Shown here: in pieces, positions 19,690 to 30,789 of the stretch
Layout of the letters: each line of letters opens with the position of its first letter
Position numbering within the stretch: position 1 is the stretch's first letter
Assembly (NCBI GenBank): GCA_030280995.1
Contig: JASXTE010000011.1
Coordinates: 8,005,501 to 8,069,500, forward strand
Direction: 5' to 3'
Source of the DNA: Hemileia vastatrix
Taxonomy: Eukaryota; Basidiomycota; Pucciniomycetes; Pucciniales; Zaghouaniaceae
DNA length: 64,000 nt
Position numbers and translations under genes: made by a program
Notes under the pieces: generated by a model
What the model was told of the DNA's origin: nothing
Databases searched by the model: none
The model's input: only the letters and a program-made list of their open reading frames with translations

Positions 19690-20110
19690 AGGCCCTGAAA
19701 ATGAGAAACTGCAACAGTTATCTCAAGTTGATGGCAGACTAAAAGTGGAATGTTATGTTAGTGAAAAGTGCTAAAGATTAATAGTAAGTGTATGATTATG
19801 GGATTGATTAAGTTCTGTTAAGTCTTTTACCTTGCTCATATAAATAAGCCCTTAAGGATAAGGTGAAAAAAAATCTAGGTTTTGGTGCTTTTGTACCTAA
19901 TTCTGACTAATCATGATGATCAAGGGAAGTGTTTTGATGACTTCTTTGACCCAAATGAAGATGTGTTTGGGGACAAACACACTGTTGAAATACACCCGTC
20001 CAGGGAAGGTGTATTTCATTTTTTGATGGTGGGTTTGGTACCTTTTTTTTGGCATGTTTATGTGGCATATTTAATGATGTTTGAGAACCCCTATTGTGTT
20101 AAATTCTAAT
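19690..20110. repeat. Repeat family R1, copy 1
   Basis: This block matches 47,400-47,934 plus 49,434-49,470. Shared landmarks are a TATAAAT-like box followed by AAGCCC(T/C)TAAGGAT, the phrase GGGACAAACA, and a CATTTTTGATGG segment ending near a GTTTATGTG site. The 75-codon open frame within it is not conserved. It is probably a non-autonomous or LTR-derived repeat. It supplies the empty site for the composite at 47935-49433. Confidence 0.55.
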
Positions 20111-22181
20111 TAATTTATCAAACTTAACTTAATCATATAATTTAACTTTTCATTTAATTTTAAATTAATTTTATATTTAATTTTAAATTATTTTACAATG
20201 ATTTTGTTGACTTCATCAAAATTCACATTGTATTACATTTTCCTATAAAAGGGTATTTCTTTTGTTGTTTTAGACCATCACTTTTTATTATAACAATATA
20301 TATATTCATTACTTATCATTAAAATAAATTAAGTACAAAGTCTTTATATATTTATTTAATTATTGATTGGACATATAAACTTTTCAATGTGAAGAGAATA
20401 ATTAAAACATTATTTAAATTACAATACTATTGCCATTAAATTTGTTTCTCTACTAAATCATTATATTTTTTTTCTTTCAAACCATTGTAAAAAATCATTG
20501 CTACTTACTATACACACTGACAATAATTGTGAGGAAAAATCCATTAAATTCACATTATGAAAAGAAAAGTTATCCCATAAACATTTAAAAACTATAATAC
20601 CTATTTTTTCTGTAAATATTAAATAGATGAAAATAAAGAAAAATAAAAGGCTCTTTAGACAAATTATGATTATGTGATTTGCTTACTTTTGATTTAAAAG
20701 AATTCTTTTTGTAGAAGTTGAGTTGATTAAAGAGTGGACAAATGAGTTGTTATTCTCAATTTTCTGTAATAAATTGTATAAAAAATAAGTAACTCTTTCA
20801 ATTTATGAAAAAATGAAAAGAAAGGAACATATACTTGTGAAAATATTTCTTAGAAAAATAAAAAAAAAATTATGATATGATTAGGTAGAGAAAAAGATCA
20901 TTAACACTCAAAAAAATTGTTTATATTTTTCTGTTTTTTTTCTAAGGAAAAAATTCAAAAGATAAAGATAAAAAATAAATCAGTCCAAGTGGTATAAAGA
21001 GTTTTTTGGATGGATAATCAGATAAGAAATAGAAAAAGTTCTCTAAGATTTGTTATCGTGGGATATTATTATGTTTTGCTTGAAGAGCCAAGTATAAGGG
21101 ATAATGAGAAATTCAAAATAGTAAAGGTAAGAAGATGAGAACTTTTTGATAGTAATTTGTTTCTTTTCTGAAAACAATAGTCTTTAGATTTTTCCACTTG
21201 CATGAAAACATGCTTACATCTTATTGGATAAAGGAATGCAACTTACTGCATTCTGCTTTATTTACTTTTTTTATCTAAGTTACATATGGTCAGTTTTTAT
21301 ACAAAAGCAAATTGAAAAAAAATTCAATTAAATTGTAATCATGTGGTTTTAATAACATGTTTTATAAATTTTTTTTTTCAGCCTTGCTTCAAATCATTTT
21401 AACATGAATTGATGTGGTAATTAAAGCCACGTAAAAAGTAATTTGGTTACCTGTTATAATAATCTAGATATCTTTTTGAAGCACAACTTTCATTTACATC
21501 TAAATTGAAAAAGCTTTGTGCAGCTTCCCAAAAAATTTGTGTGACTTACCCAGAATTTTCCTCATATTTTCATTTTTCCAGCTTTTCACCTGCCAAAAAT
21601 GCTGGGTAAGTTGAGAAAAATTATGAAAAGCTGCACAAAAATTTTTTGATTCAGCTGTACTAGACAAAAAAACTCATGGAATGACCAAAGTTTCTCTTTT
21701 AAACTTTTACCTTATTATTTTCATATCTTGTGGTGCACATAGTCAGATTTAATTTTACAGGGGAATGGAAAAAAATCTTTTTAAAATTGTGGCAAAAATT
21801 TTACCAGGAAGGCTATTAATAATAATTGTATTTCAGTAAATTAAAAACTATTTAAAATATTAAATGTTAAAATGTGACTAAACCCACTATCAGTTGCTTT
21901 AGTCCCTAAAGTAAAATATATAATCTGGTATCCAGCTGAAGACTGACTGCCAAAGTAAAAATTAAACTAATACCCAAGTCACTTTCATTGGCTCAGGTTA
22001 CTTTTCACTTAAAAATTTTTCCACCAGAAAGGTTTTTCCTGGCTGATAAAATTTAACTTACAGCTGCCAAACTCTCTTTTAGTGACTTTGGAAGCTTCAA
22101 ACTTACTAATTACATTCCGAGACAGCTTAAATTGGCCTGGAGTAAAACACTCAATTGTGCAACCAAAGTTGCAAGAAGTGA
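20111..22181. other. AT-rich intergenic sequence, no gene seen
   Basis: Strongly AT-rich with only short open frames. A TATAAAAGGG box near 20245 may be an old LTR promoter. An inverted repeat lies at 21514-21640. Nothing else can be supported. Confidence 0.5.
21514..21640. repeat. Imperfect inverted repeat (small foldback element)
   Basis: TTTGTGCAGCTT and ACTTACCCAG on the left arm pair with CTGGGTAAGT (21602-21611) and AAGCTGCACAAA (21628-21639) on the right. The structure looks like a short MITE-type foldback, but no target duplication is evident. Confidence 0.55.
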
Positions 22182-23284
22182 TGTAGACAATCGAATAGTG
22201 CTAGCTATAGGCCTTGACCAAGGGAGTTGGAGTAAAACCAGAGAGAAAACCCCCTGTTCCTTTGGAAAAATAAGTGAGATTTACCTGCTACAGTAAATTG
22301 GTTCCTATTTACCAAAAGCCCCTTTTCCAATACACTTAACTGCCTGATAAGTCAAGAAAGTAATCTCCAGATAGACTACCAAACCAAAGAACTGAAATGT
22401 AGACCAATGTCCACACCAGAGAAAGCAATGATACTTGATGTTGTTTTCAAATACACACCAGAGACAGCAATAATACTTGATATAGCTTGTAAGACTATAC
22501 CAGAGAAAACAGTTGCTAAGTTAAGTTAAATGAGGAACTCACTTTTGCAACAAACACAGCCAATTGTGGCCAGAAAACAGTGAAAACTGAGTGAGGAACA
22601 AGGATATCACCTCTGTATGGTTGTATGATAATTAAAGTTGCCCCAAGCTGTCTTATTCACTATATACACACAGACTACTAACTAAGAGCCCATGCACACC
22701 CACAAATTTGTTGTTCCTGACTGCCAAATTGCATAAAACCTCCCTAGAAACACTTCCCAGCCCTCTAGAACTGAGGCGGGGGGTCCGCCCAATGTCGGAA
22801 AGCCTGCCTGAAGTGGCCTGACCACCCTGAAGCCATAAAACCACCAAAAACACCCAAAATACTTAGAAAAAACATCTACAACTACTAAAACCCTTAAAAC
22901 ACATAATTACGCTATAAAACCATTGGACATGAAATGTAGAGAAAATTCAGCTCATTCAAATGGTTTTAAGAACTTAACCCTAAGACTTAAGGTTAGCCTG
23001 TAAAACATGAAAAACAAAATTCAACAGCAATCTTTTAAAATGAAAAATGAGAAATTATCCCCCAAATACTTAGACTATGAAAAATGTCCACCAGACATAA
23101 AATATACAGAAAAACCGGGGCTATCCAATGGTAGTTCCCACTTCCCCGTAGTCCCATAATATTTTCTGCATAATTCCAGAAAAACACCTAACTATTTAAA
23201 CAAATTTAAACAATACCATTTAAGGCATTCCAAAACAACACCAAATAAACCAACAAAGGGCTCCGCAAATGTTGGAAGACCACA
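22182..23284 (-). repeat. 3' LTR of element III
   Basis: About 1,103 bp, TGTGGTC...GTCTACA on the minus strand, homologous to the LTRs at 8410-9503 and 17045-18117 but clearly more diverged. It is flanked inside by a polypurine tract. Confidence 0.85.
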
Positions 23285-23294
23285 TCCTCCCTCC
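23285..23294 (-). other. Polypurine tract of element III
   Basis: GGAGGGAGGA on the minus strand, immediately before the LTR TGTGG. It is identical in core to the tract at 17036-17044. Confidence 0.75.
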
Positions 23295-23332
23295 AATAGA
23301 GAATGTCCACATTCTCCTTTAAAACAACCACC

Positions 23333-23968
23333 ATGTTCATCTTTTTCTCCAAATCTGCTACTGACATGGGCCCCTGCCAATACTGCATTGACAACAATCT
23401 CATCTGTACCATCTCACCACTGGCTCATCCCTACAGAACCTCCTGTGATGCTTCCACTCTAGAAAGAAGACTTGCTTCAGACCTGGTCCATTGTCCTCTG
23501 CAACATCTTCTCCTTCTCCACAACCTGATCCACCTTCCACCAGCACCAAAAGATCCAGGCCATCTATCCTGATTTCCAGACTGGTCCACAAATTACACCC
23601 TTCAAAAAAGAGTGCCAACCCCGCTAATACTACTAGCTCTACCATCCCTGGTCCTTCTGATGTTAAGCACAAAACTTCTTCATACTGAATTCAAATCTGA
23701 CAAATTTCAAGTTCATTTCCCTTCTGACAGCAATGATGACAATGTGGGAACCATTGAAGCACCCCCACCTAATCCATTTCCCACAATTAAGGACAAATTT
23801 TAACATCATTCTTCTCAACAGAAGCATCTCTTACTAAACTACTTCTAATCTACTCCTGCTAGGAACCAACAGGATCTTGAGAAAAGGAAGAACCTCATAC
23901 ACCAGTTCAAAGCCAATGGTGAACATTTTGTTAAGTTTCTTGATTCTCTTCTGCCTCCTGACTCTTAA
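23333..23968 (+). pseudogene. Antisense gene aORF1 (element III copy)
   Basis: It starts with the conserved ATG (MFIFFSK) and shows the same cluster, GPCQYC...NNLIC...SCDAS. The fifth cysteine position is Ser, and a frameshift follows directly, moving the Ser/Pro-rich part into another frame (about 23491-23688). The splice donor seen in element II (GGTAAAG) is changed to GTTAAGC here. The C-terminal helical part is recognisable to the TAA at 23966-23968 and has two internal stops. It is clearly homologous to 16996-16356 but broken. Confidence 0.6.
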
Positions 23969-24054
23969 TTAATCTCTTGACTTTGAAATAAAAAAAATTC
24001 TTGACTTCTCCAGACTTCCTGAATGTTGCCAATCATCATAAAAAATTCCTCATT

Positions 24055-24545
24055 TTACAGTCTTGGGGGACTAATCCTCAGTTTTAAGTCTTGGGGGACT
24101 AACAGCCCTCATTTTATAGTCTTGGGGGACTAACAGCCCTCATTTTATAGTCTTGGGGGACTCCAAACCCTCAGTTTATAGTCTTGGGGGACTAAAAACC
24201 TATATCAAAAAGACAGAACCAGAGATCAAAACATTTAAGACCCAAAAAAGCAAACTAACATTCTGGGGTAACTGTTCTACAGAGCAGCCAGCTCATCAGT
24301 TACCCCCACACTTTCCTTAACAAAATTCAGAGACTCCTCCTTGGATGCCCTCTGCCAGAATCACACCAACTCCCATAATCAGCTTATAGTCCTGAAGGAC
24401 TCAACCATTAACACTATTCAGTTTATAGTCTTGGGGGACTATACCATTCCTCAGTTTAAATTCTTGATGGACTGACCAGTGTTCAGTTTAAAGTCTTGAC
24501 AGACTTTTTGCAATTTTCAGTTTAAAATCTTGACGGACTGCTGCA
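24055..24545. repeat. Dyad array of element III
   Basis: The unit appears here as the reverse complement (AGTCTTGGGGGACT), with at least five copies at 24055-24200 including two almost identical 31-bp units. More diverged copies follow to 24545. A GGGGTAACTG...CAGTTACCCC hairpin at about 24263-24306 sits between the two groups. It lies between aORF1 and aORF2 exactly as in element II. Confidence 0.8.
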
Positions 24546-24684
24546 TAGCAAAGGTGGCGCCGCCTCCATGCACAATGCTCTGCAGCCAAACTGCTGAACT
24601 TCCACTCTTTCTTCACCATCTACACATCACTGATAAATCTGTTTATTCATCTCTTTTCTTTCCACTATTGCTCCTTCACAGGTT

Positions 24685-26268
24685 ATAGCTGGATCACCAA
24701 ATTTTGACCCATTGGACCTTCCCTGCTTCACTGCTCCTAAGGACTATGCTTGTAAATGGTGTATACACATATGCAGACCTTGCACATTCACTCTTCCTAC
24801 TTCCCAGGCCAAATTTTATAACCGGGCCTGTAATTCTTGCAATTCAAAAAAGAAAAGATGTTACAGAGATCCCAACTACCCAATACCTCCGCCTTCACCC
24901 TCACACAAATATATATCCAGATCTCCTACCAGGTCACCAGAGCTTGGGCCTTCTTCTTCCTCTTTGTCTTCTGCTCCATCCAGAAGATCACACCATTCTA
25001 TTCCCAAGACCATTCCTAAAAGACCAGATTTATCTTCTCAAGAATCTGCTTTTCTCTCAGAAAATTCAGAAAAAATGGTGTCAAAATCAGCTCCTAGGCT
25101 TCTAGACCGTGTCCAGGCAGCTCTCCCAATGTCAGATGGCTCTCCCGCCTTGTCAGAAAATGAAAATCAGGCTCATAACTTCCAAATTCAGCCAGAAAAC
25201 AACCAAATTCTTCCTTCAAACACCAATAACTCCACACCACAACCTCCTAATGCTCCCAGAGCAATGCGTACCACCACCATTTCTTCTTCTATCAACACCA
25301 GAAACTCCAACATCTCTATAAAGCTTCCTAGAGGACCCACTGCAAACACCAGAATAGCCAACACTGTTTCTAAATGAAAAACTCCTGTTACTTCAGGAAG
25401 AAACAACTTCACCTCTCCTCTGGCCACCAATTATTCCTCTGATACTTCTTTTTCTTCTGGATCTTTATCCAGCAGATCACAATCTGCCACCAGATCACCA
25501 TCTCCTGGTCCTTCCTTCAATCAATCCGGCACTCCTCTGCCAATATCTACCAAACCTGCACCAAGCAACAATATAAACAATGACAACAACAACAGCCCTG
25601 CTGCTGCAACCAGGTCACAGGAACTTCCTTCTTCTCCTACATCTTCTCAACACCATTTAGAGGATGACCATGAAAATCCATACCTCCATCTGGTGGACCC
25701 TCCTACAACACCTATTCAAAACTCTTCATCCGTCCAGATTCTGGCTGCATACAAATTTGAGGATCTCCCAATCTGTAAGTACCAAAATAAAAATAACAAA
25801 ATTCAATTTCTTCAACAGAGAACAATTATTGAACCAATTATTCTGTTTTTAGTTGGAACCCTGCCTCCTTCAACTGCATTTGGGACTGGCCAACCCCTAG
25901 AAACTACTTTGATGCTGGATTACGCTGATATGAAGCAACACCTTAGCATGATATGTTCAAACATGCGTAAGGCCTTTTCTCTCCATGGTCCGTTGAATTA
26001 TTTTGAGAAGAATCTGAGAAAACAACTCCTTGATGACCACTGGAAGATATCTTAAATTATCAAGCACACTTTCCAGAACTCCATTCCTGCTTCTTCTTCT
26101 TCTTCCCACAGTTTACCTTCTGACCCAGTTCCTGACCACTATAACCCATATACTTTCTCCATCCCCCTGCACTACAAAGAATACAGTTCTTCCTCTAATC
26201 CAAACAAGAAACAAAAACACCAACACCATCCGGACCAACCGCCAGAGGCTTCTTCATCCCTTCATTAA
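24685..26268 (+). pseudogene. Antisense gene aORF2 (element III copy)
   Basis: Exons 24685-25774 and 25853-26268 flank a 78-nt GTAAGT...TTTTTAG intron. Together they are 1,506 nt, within one codon of the element II model, and the second exon is again 416 nt. Cysteines keep the C-X2-C-X6-C-X15-C-X2-C-X6-C spacing with an extra Cys inside the first loop and a basic NSKKKR loop. The ancestral start is mutated to ATA (24685-24687). TGA at 25375-25377 and TAA at 26053-26055 interrupt it. Long Ser/Pro/Asn-rich and helical C-terminal parts match the other copies. The frame and intron agree between copies even though the stops differ, which supports a once-functional gene. Confidence 0.65.
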
Positions 26269-27505
26269 ATAAAAGAATTTTTAAAAAATTTACTAAATAG
26301 AAAAAAATAATAAACAGCTAACAGATATATATAAAAAATTTGTTTTTATTTTATTTTTTATTTTTTTTCATCTATTAAACTACTAACGTAAAAAAATTTG
26401 AAGATGAAATTAAAATGAAATGAATAAAATAATATGAACTAAATAATTATTACAAATTGTATCCCCCAGCCAATTGATGAGCTGGTTCCCTGATACCTTA
26501 CCCACATCCAAGTGCACCTTGATGTGGATACACAATTAAATATTTAAAATTATTTAAGATATAAAAATTATAGATTAAAGAAAATAATAAAAAAATGAAA
26601 CACAGAAAAAAAATATAATAAATAAAAAAGAAAATAGTATTGCCTGGCCAATTGATGAGCCTTTCCCCACCAATGCTTGCCCACATCCAGGTGACCCTAA
26701 TGTGGTAGCACAATAATTTTGTGATTTTTCCCTCTTTACATCCTAATAACCCCCATAAAAAAATTAAAAGAAAAAAAAGAGAAAAAACGAAAAAAAAATT
26801 TAAATCTACTATTAAACACAACATAGACATAAAAATCATAAAAAAGAAAAAAAAGAAAAATCCCGGCTCCATAGAAATGATCACTGGGTGGGCTCCCTCC
26901 AATATGTAAAAATGATGGGAGACCACCAGTGATCCACCACCACTCTAAGAGAAACAAAGAAGCCAGTCCAAAGCCAGTTTAAAGTCATAGTGGACTAGAA
27001 CCTGAATAACAAAAACCAGAACTAGGATTCAACTAGGAAAAACAAAAAACTTGAAACAGAAATTATGGGGTAACTAATCTACAGAGCAGCCAGCTCATCA
27101 GTTACCCCACACTTGCCAAAATAAAATCTAGAAGCCCCTGCTGGGTACCTTCTAACAAAAACACAACATCCAACACAAAAAAAAACCAAACAAATAAATG
27201 AGAATAGTCTGGAACTTGAAGACCAAAAGAATTTCCAGTTTAAAGTCATAGAGGACTAAAACCTGTGAAGAAAAACCAATACTAGGGTTCAACCAATTTA
27301 AGAGAAGGGGTTGGAAACAGACAATCTGGGGTAACTGTTAATAGAGTAGCCAGCCCATCAGTCACCCCCACACTTGCCATGGCAAAATCTAGAAGCCCCA
27401 CCCATGGGTACCTTTTAACAAAAGTTTCCGAAAAAACAGATGCACAGCATCACCACAAAAAAATCCAAAATTAAAGAATGGTCCATAGTTTATCCTCATT
27501 GCGGA
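26269..27505. repeat. Dyad-rich non-coding 3' region of element III
   Basis: The same modules occur as in 458-1717 and 12737-14031: CACATC/GATGTG dyads near 26505-26530 and 26682-26705, the GATCACTGG/CCAGTGATC pair near 26878-26932, and GTTACCCC-type hairpins near 27066-27108 and 27330-27370. GTTTAAAGTCATAG(T/A)GGACT occurs near 26977 and 27240. No gene was seen. Confidence 0.75.
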
Positions 27506-29157
27506 GTCAATCTTCTTCACTTCTTGTGCCTCTAGGGTAAAATCTCTTCACCTGATCAGCAGCCACTCTCTTCTTTAAGACTGCACCATCCAACTCTTCC
27601 AAAACATAAGAACCTCCAGGCACCTGAGATCTGACTCTGTAAGGTCCATTCCATCTGTCAGCAAACATTTATCCCCACTGACTCTCCAAAATTCTATTAT
27701 ACACCAAAACTAAACAACCAGGTTTCAAGGGATTCCTAAGTATATGAGCCAACTTCTTGTCTCAGTATCTGACTGATTGATATCTTATCTTCATCATTCT
27801 ACAGTATGCCTTCTCTTTCCATTCCTCTTTACATTCTATCTGTTGCATCCTGGCACAGAGCAAATCTTCTGTTGAACATACATCATCCCAGTCTATTCCA
27901 AGATAAGAGATGGCTTCCTAATCCACTGGTAGAACAGCTTTCTGACCAAACATTAATTCATAAGGAGAATAACCAGTTGTCCTTTTCAAAGTGACCCTAT
28001 CAGCAAAAAACACCAAGGGTAAATAATGCCTCCATTTTTCAGCACTATCTCCACACATCTTGACCAAAGCATTCTTGATAACTTGATGGACTCTTTCAAC
28101 CATGCATTCAGCTTCAGGATAATAAGGTGTAGCCACCCTGACTTAAGCCAATACTTGCCACAGCTTCTTTGAATTCAGATCCAAACTCTGGGCCACCATC
28201 AACAGTCACCAACTTTATCAACCCATATCTAAATACCCATTCCTTCTTCAAAAATTCTTCCACATTTTTGGCAGTCAAATTGACCAGAGGTACTGCCTCC
28301 ACCCAACCAGACAAATCATCTCTGGCATTAATAAAGTATTTACACCTGCCCTCTTTAATATGGACAGAATCCAAACTGACTCTTCCAAACACAGTTGATT
28401 TTCCAGTAGCATGGCCAACCTCTTTAGATTTCAAGTGACTTCTTCTTTGACATTCTTCACAAGATTGAACCCAACTCTGCACAGCCAACTTCATACCTGG
28501 CCACCAAAATCTGTCTGCTACTCTTCTATAAGTCTCCCCGAAGCCTCTATGACCAAGGCCTTCATGCAAAGACTTCAACACCAATTCTTGACCCTTCTTC
28601 TGAGTCACCACAACTTGAGGATTTGGATGTCTCCTCCTCATCAACCTTCTTCCTGACACATAGAACCCATGACTTTTCTTCTTGATTGCCAGCCAAGTAT
28701 CATCATCACAAATATCTGGCCTCTCCAAGGTCAACAGATATTCAACCAAAATAAAATAAAACCCAGTTTGACCCCAGGTCTCATCTTCAAAATCCAGCAA
28801 AACAACATCCAAGGGTACAACTCTATCGTCAAAATCACCAGTGTGCACATGAGCAACACAACCGGCCCATCCAGGACACCAATCCCTAAAATTTGGTAAA
28901 TCCCTTCCCTTGCACTGAATCTTATGAGAATCAAGTTCACTAACAAAAACACCATTTTTAAAGTTTGAGCCATCCCGAACAACAGCCCCATCTTCATCAA
29001 CAAAAACATCCTGATCACCAGAATTAAGATCAGAACTTTCCAGTTTAACCTCTTGGGGGAGGAGAGAACAATCATCCAGTTTAGCCCCATGAGGAAGGTT
29101 ACAAAAATATTCCAGTTTAGCCTCATGGGGGAGGAGAGAAAAATCTTCAGCACCCAT
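27506..29157 (-). pseudogene. pol: Pol of element III, integrase half
   Basis: Open from 29157 to 28114 with the acidic linker (three LP(H/Q)(E/G)(A/V)KL repeats, one more than in elements I and II), the HHCC zinc module and the integrase catalytic core (SLDSVHI, TVDGGPEF). A frameshift near 28140 separates the last catalytic motif, which reads ECMVERVH. The integrase tail continues with several nonsense codons to 27506. The left half of the gene continues after the DNA transposon at 33783. Confidence 0.88.
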
Positions 29158-29939
29158 CACCACGCAATATAAGGGGCGGAATTGCTAGCAAGTCGGCAAC
29201 CTTGAACCCTAATTCATATCTTTTTCAGCACACATTGAGGTGGTGATGAAACAATCATGAAGAAATATTGAATTTACTTTGAAAACACCTTGAAACTGAT
29301 TTGAACCTTCATTGAACCACAGTTGATTAATAGTTCAAAAAATATTCACAGCAGGAAAAAAGTGTGCACTAGATGTCTAGTGCTTTTTTTTGCTTCCTGA
29401 ATTGATTCCTGGTAGAATTACAAGTGGGACTTCCATCTGATGCCTCCCTCCCCTAATTCTCCCTTATCTTCAATCTGACTTCCTATCCTACCCCCTTATC
29501 TCATTTCTAAACTTGCCATCTACTTACCCATTTTCCCTATTCCTTTCCTTCACAGTGAGAAAACAACTCTCCTCTCCTTCCCCCCCTCTCCCTTCTCTTC
29601 TCTTCATTTCTCACACCTCCCCCAGACCCTCACTCACCTTTCCCAGCCCACTGTCATTATTTAGTTTTATTTTACTTTGTATTTTTCTCATTTTTCATGT
29701 TTCTTCCCTACAAAAATCTTCCTTTTTCAACGATTGGCCACATTTTTTTAGTAAACACAAGCAACTCAAATTCTGAAATATGTATTTAGTTACATTATTT
29801 ACCACTTGGAATGGGTTATAATTCCTCAAAATTTTATTCCTTGTTATTTCTAATTTATACATATTAATTATTCTCAAGTTTATAAAAAGTTGGCTACTTC
29901 CCAAGCCCTTGCATGCCTCCCCAACTCTTTTTTCACCTC

Positions 29940-30560
29940 TTCAATCTCATCGCTCACCTCCCCCAGAAAAATAAAGGAACTGGGGAAGGCTGGGGAAGGT
30001 GAGAGAGGGGCTTTACAGGTCTGGGAGAGGTTATAAAATCCCCTAACCCACTTCGGGAAGGCTGGAAAAGGTGAGCAAGGGTCCTTAAAGGGCTAGGAGA
30101 GTTGATAAAAGCCTCTCACCTACTACTCACAGCCCTACTTAGTCTTTACAGCACCTCGTTCACATCTCCAGCCAAATTAAGGGACTTGGGAAGCTGGGGG
30201 AGGTGAGCGAGGGGCTTTGAAAGTCTGTGGGAGGTAATAAAAGCCTCTCACTCACTTCTCCCAGCCTTCCTTAGTCTTTACAGCACCTCACTCACATCTC
30301 CAGCCAAAGTAAGGGACTGGGGGAGGCTGGAAGAGGTGAGTGAAGGGCTGGAAAGATTGGGAAGGTGAGAAAGGGCTAGGGGAGGTAAGCGAGAGATGGG
30401 GGATGTGGACAATAAACTGGGGAGGTGAGTAATAGTTTTAGAATGTGAGAGAAAGGCTGGTGAGGGCTAATGGAGGTGAGTGGGGTGAGTGAGGGGAATG
30501 GGAGGTGAGCGAGAGGTTGCAAAAGGGGTGTAGTTGTGTTAAAAGTGAAAATAGAGTGGA
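29940..30560. repeat. Purine-rich degenerate minisatellite
   Basis: Repeated units of the type GGGGGAGGTGAGCGAGGGGCTT. There are two approximate higher-order copies (about 30000-30140 and 30190-30330) containing CAGCCTTCCTTAGTCTTTACAGCACCTC. It lies inside the 4.6-kb transposon and is non-coding. Confidence 0.6.
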
Positions 30561-30789
30561 GGGGAGTAGTGAGGAGGGCTTAAACATAGATTTTGAAGCT
30601 TAAAGGGTGTAGCAAATGTATCAGGAGGGCAATAAAAGGGTGGTGAGTGGTAATAGAATTAACAGAAATGAAAAAGCAGGAAAATTTGTGTGGAGAGATT
30701 GAGAGGTTGTCCATTGAGGTAGTGAAAAATGGAGTGTGAACTTTGTTCTTCGGGCGAACATCAGAGTCCACCCCCTCAATATACAGCTC

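Noticed and set aside
18118..22181. tRNA, rRNA or CRISPR features
   Set aside because: No cloverleaf, conserved rRNA segment or regularly spaced repeats were found here or elsewhere in the window.
29513..29776. 87-codon open frame in pyrimidine-rich DNA
   Set aside because: Low-complexity Ser/Pro/Phe composition with no homology to anything else in the window.
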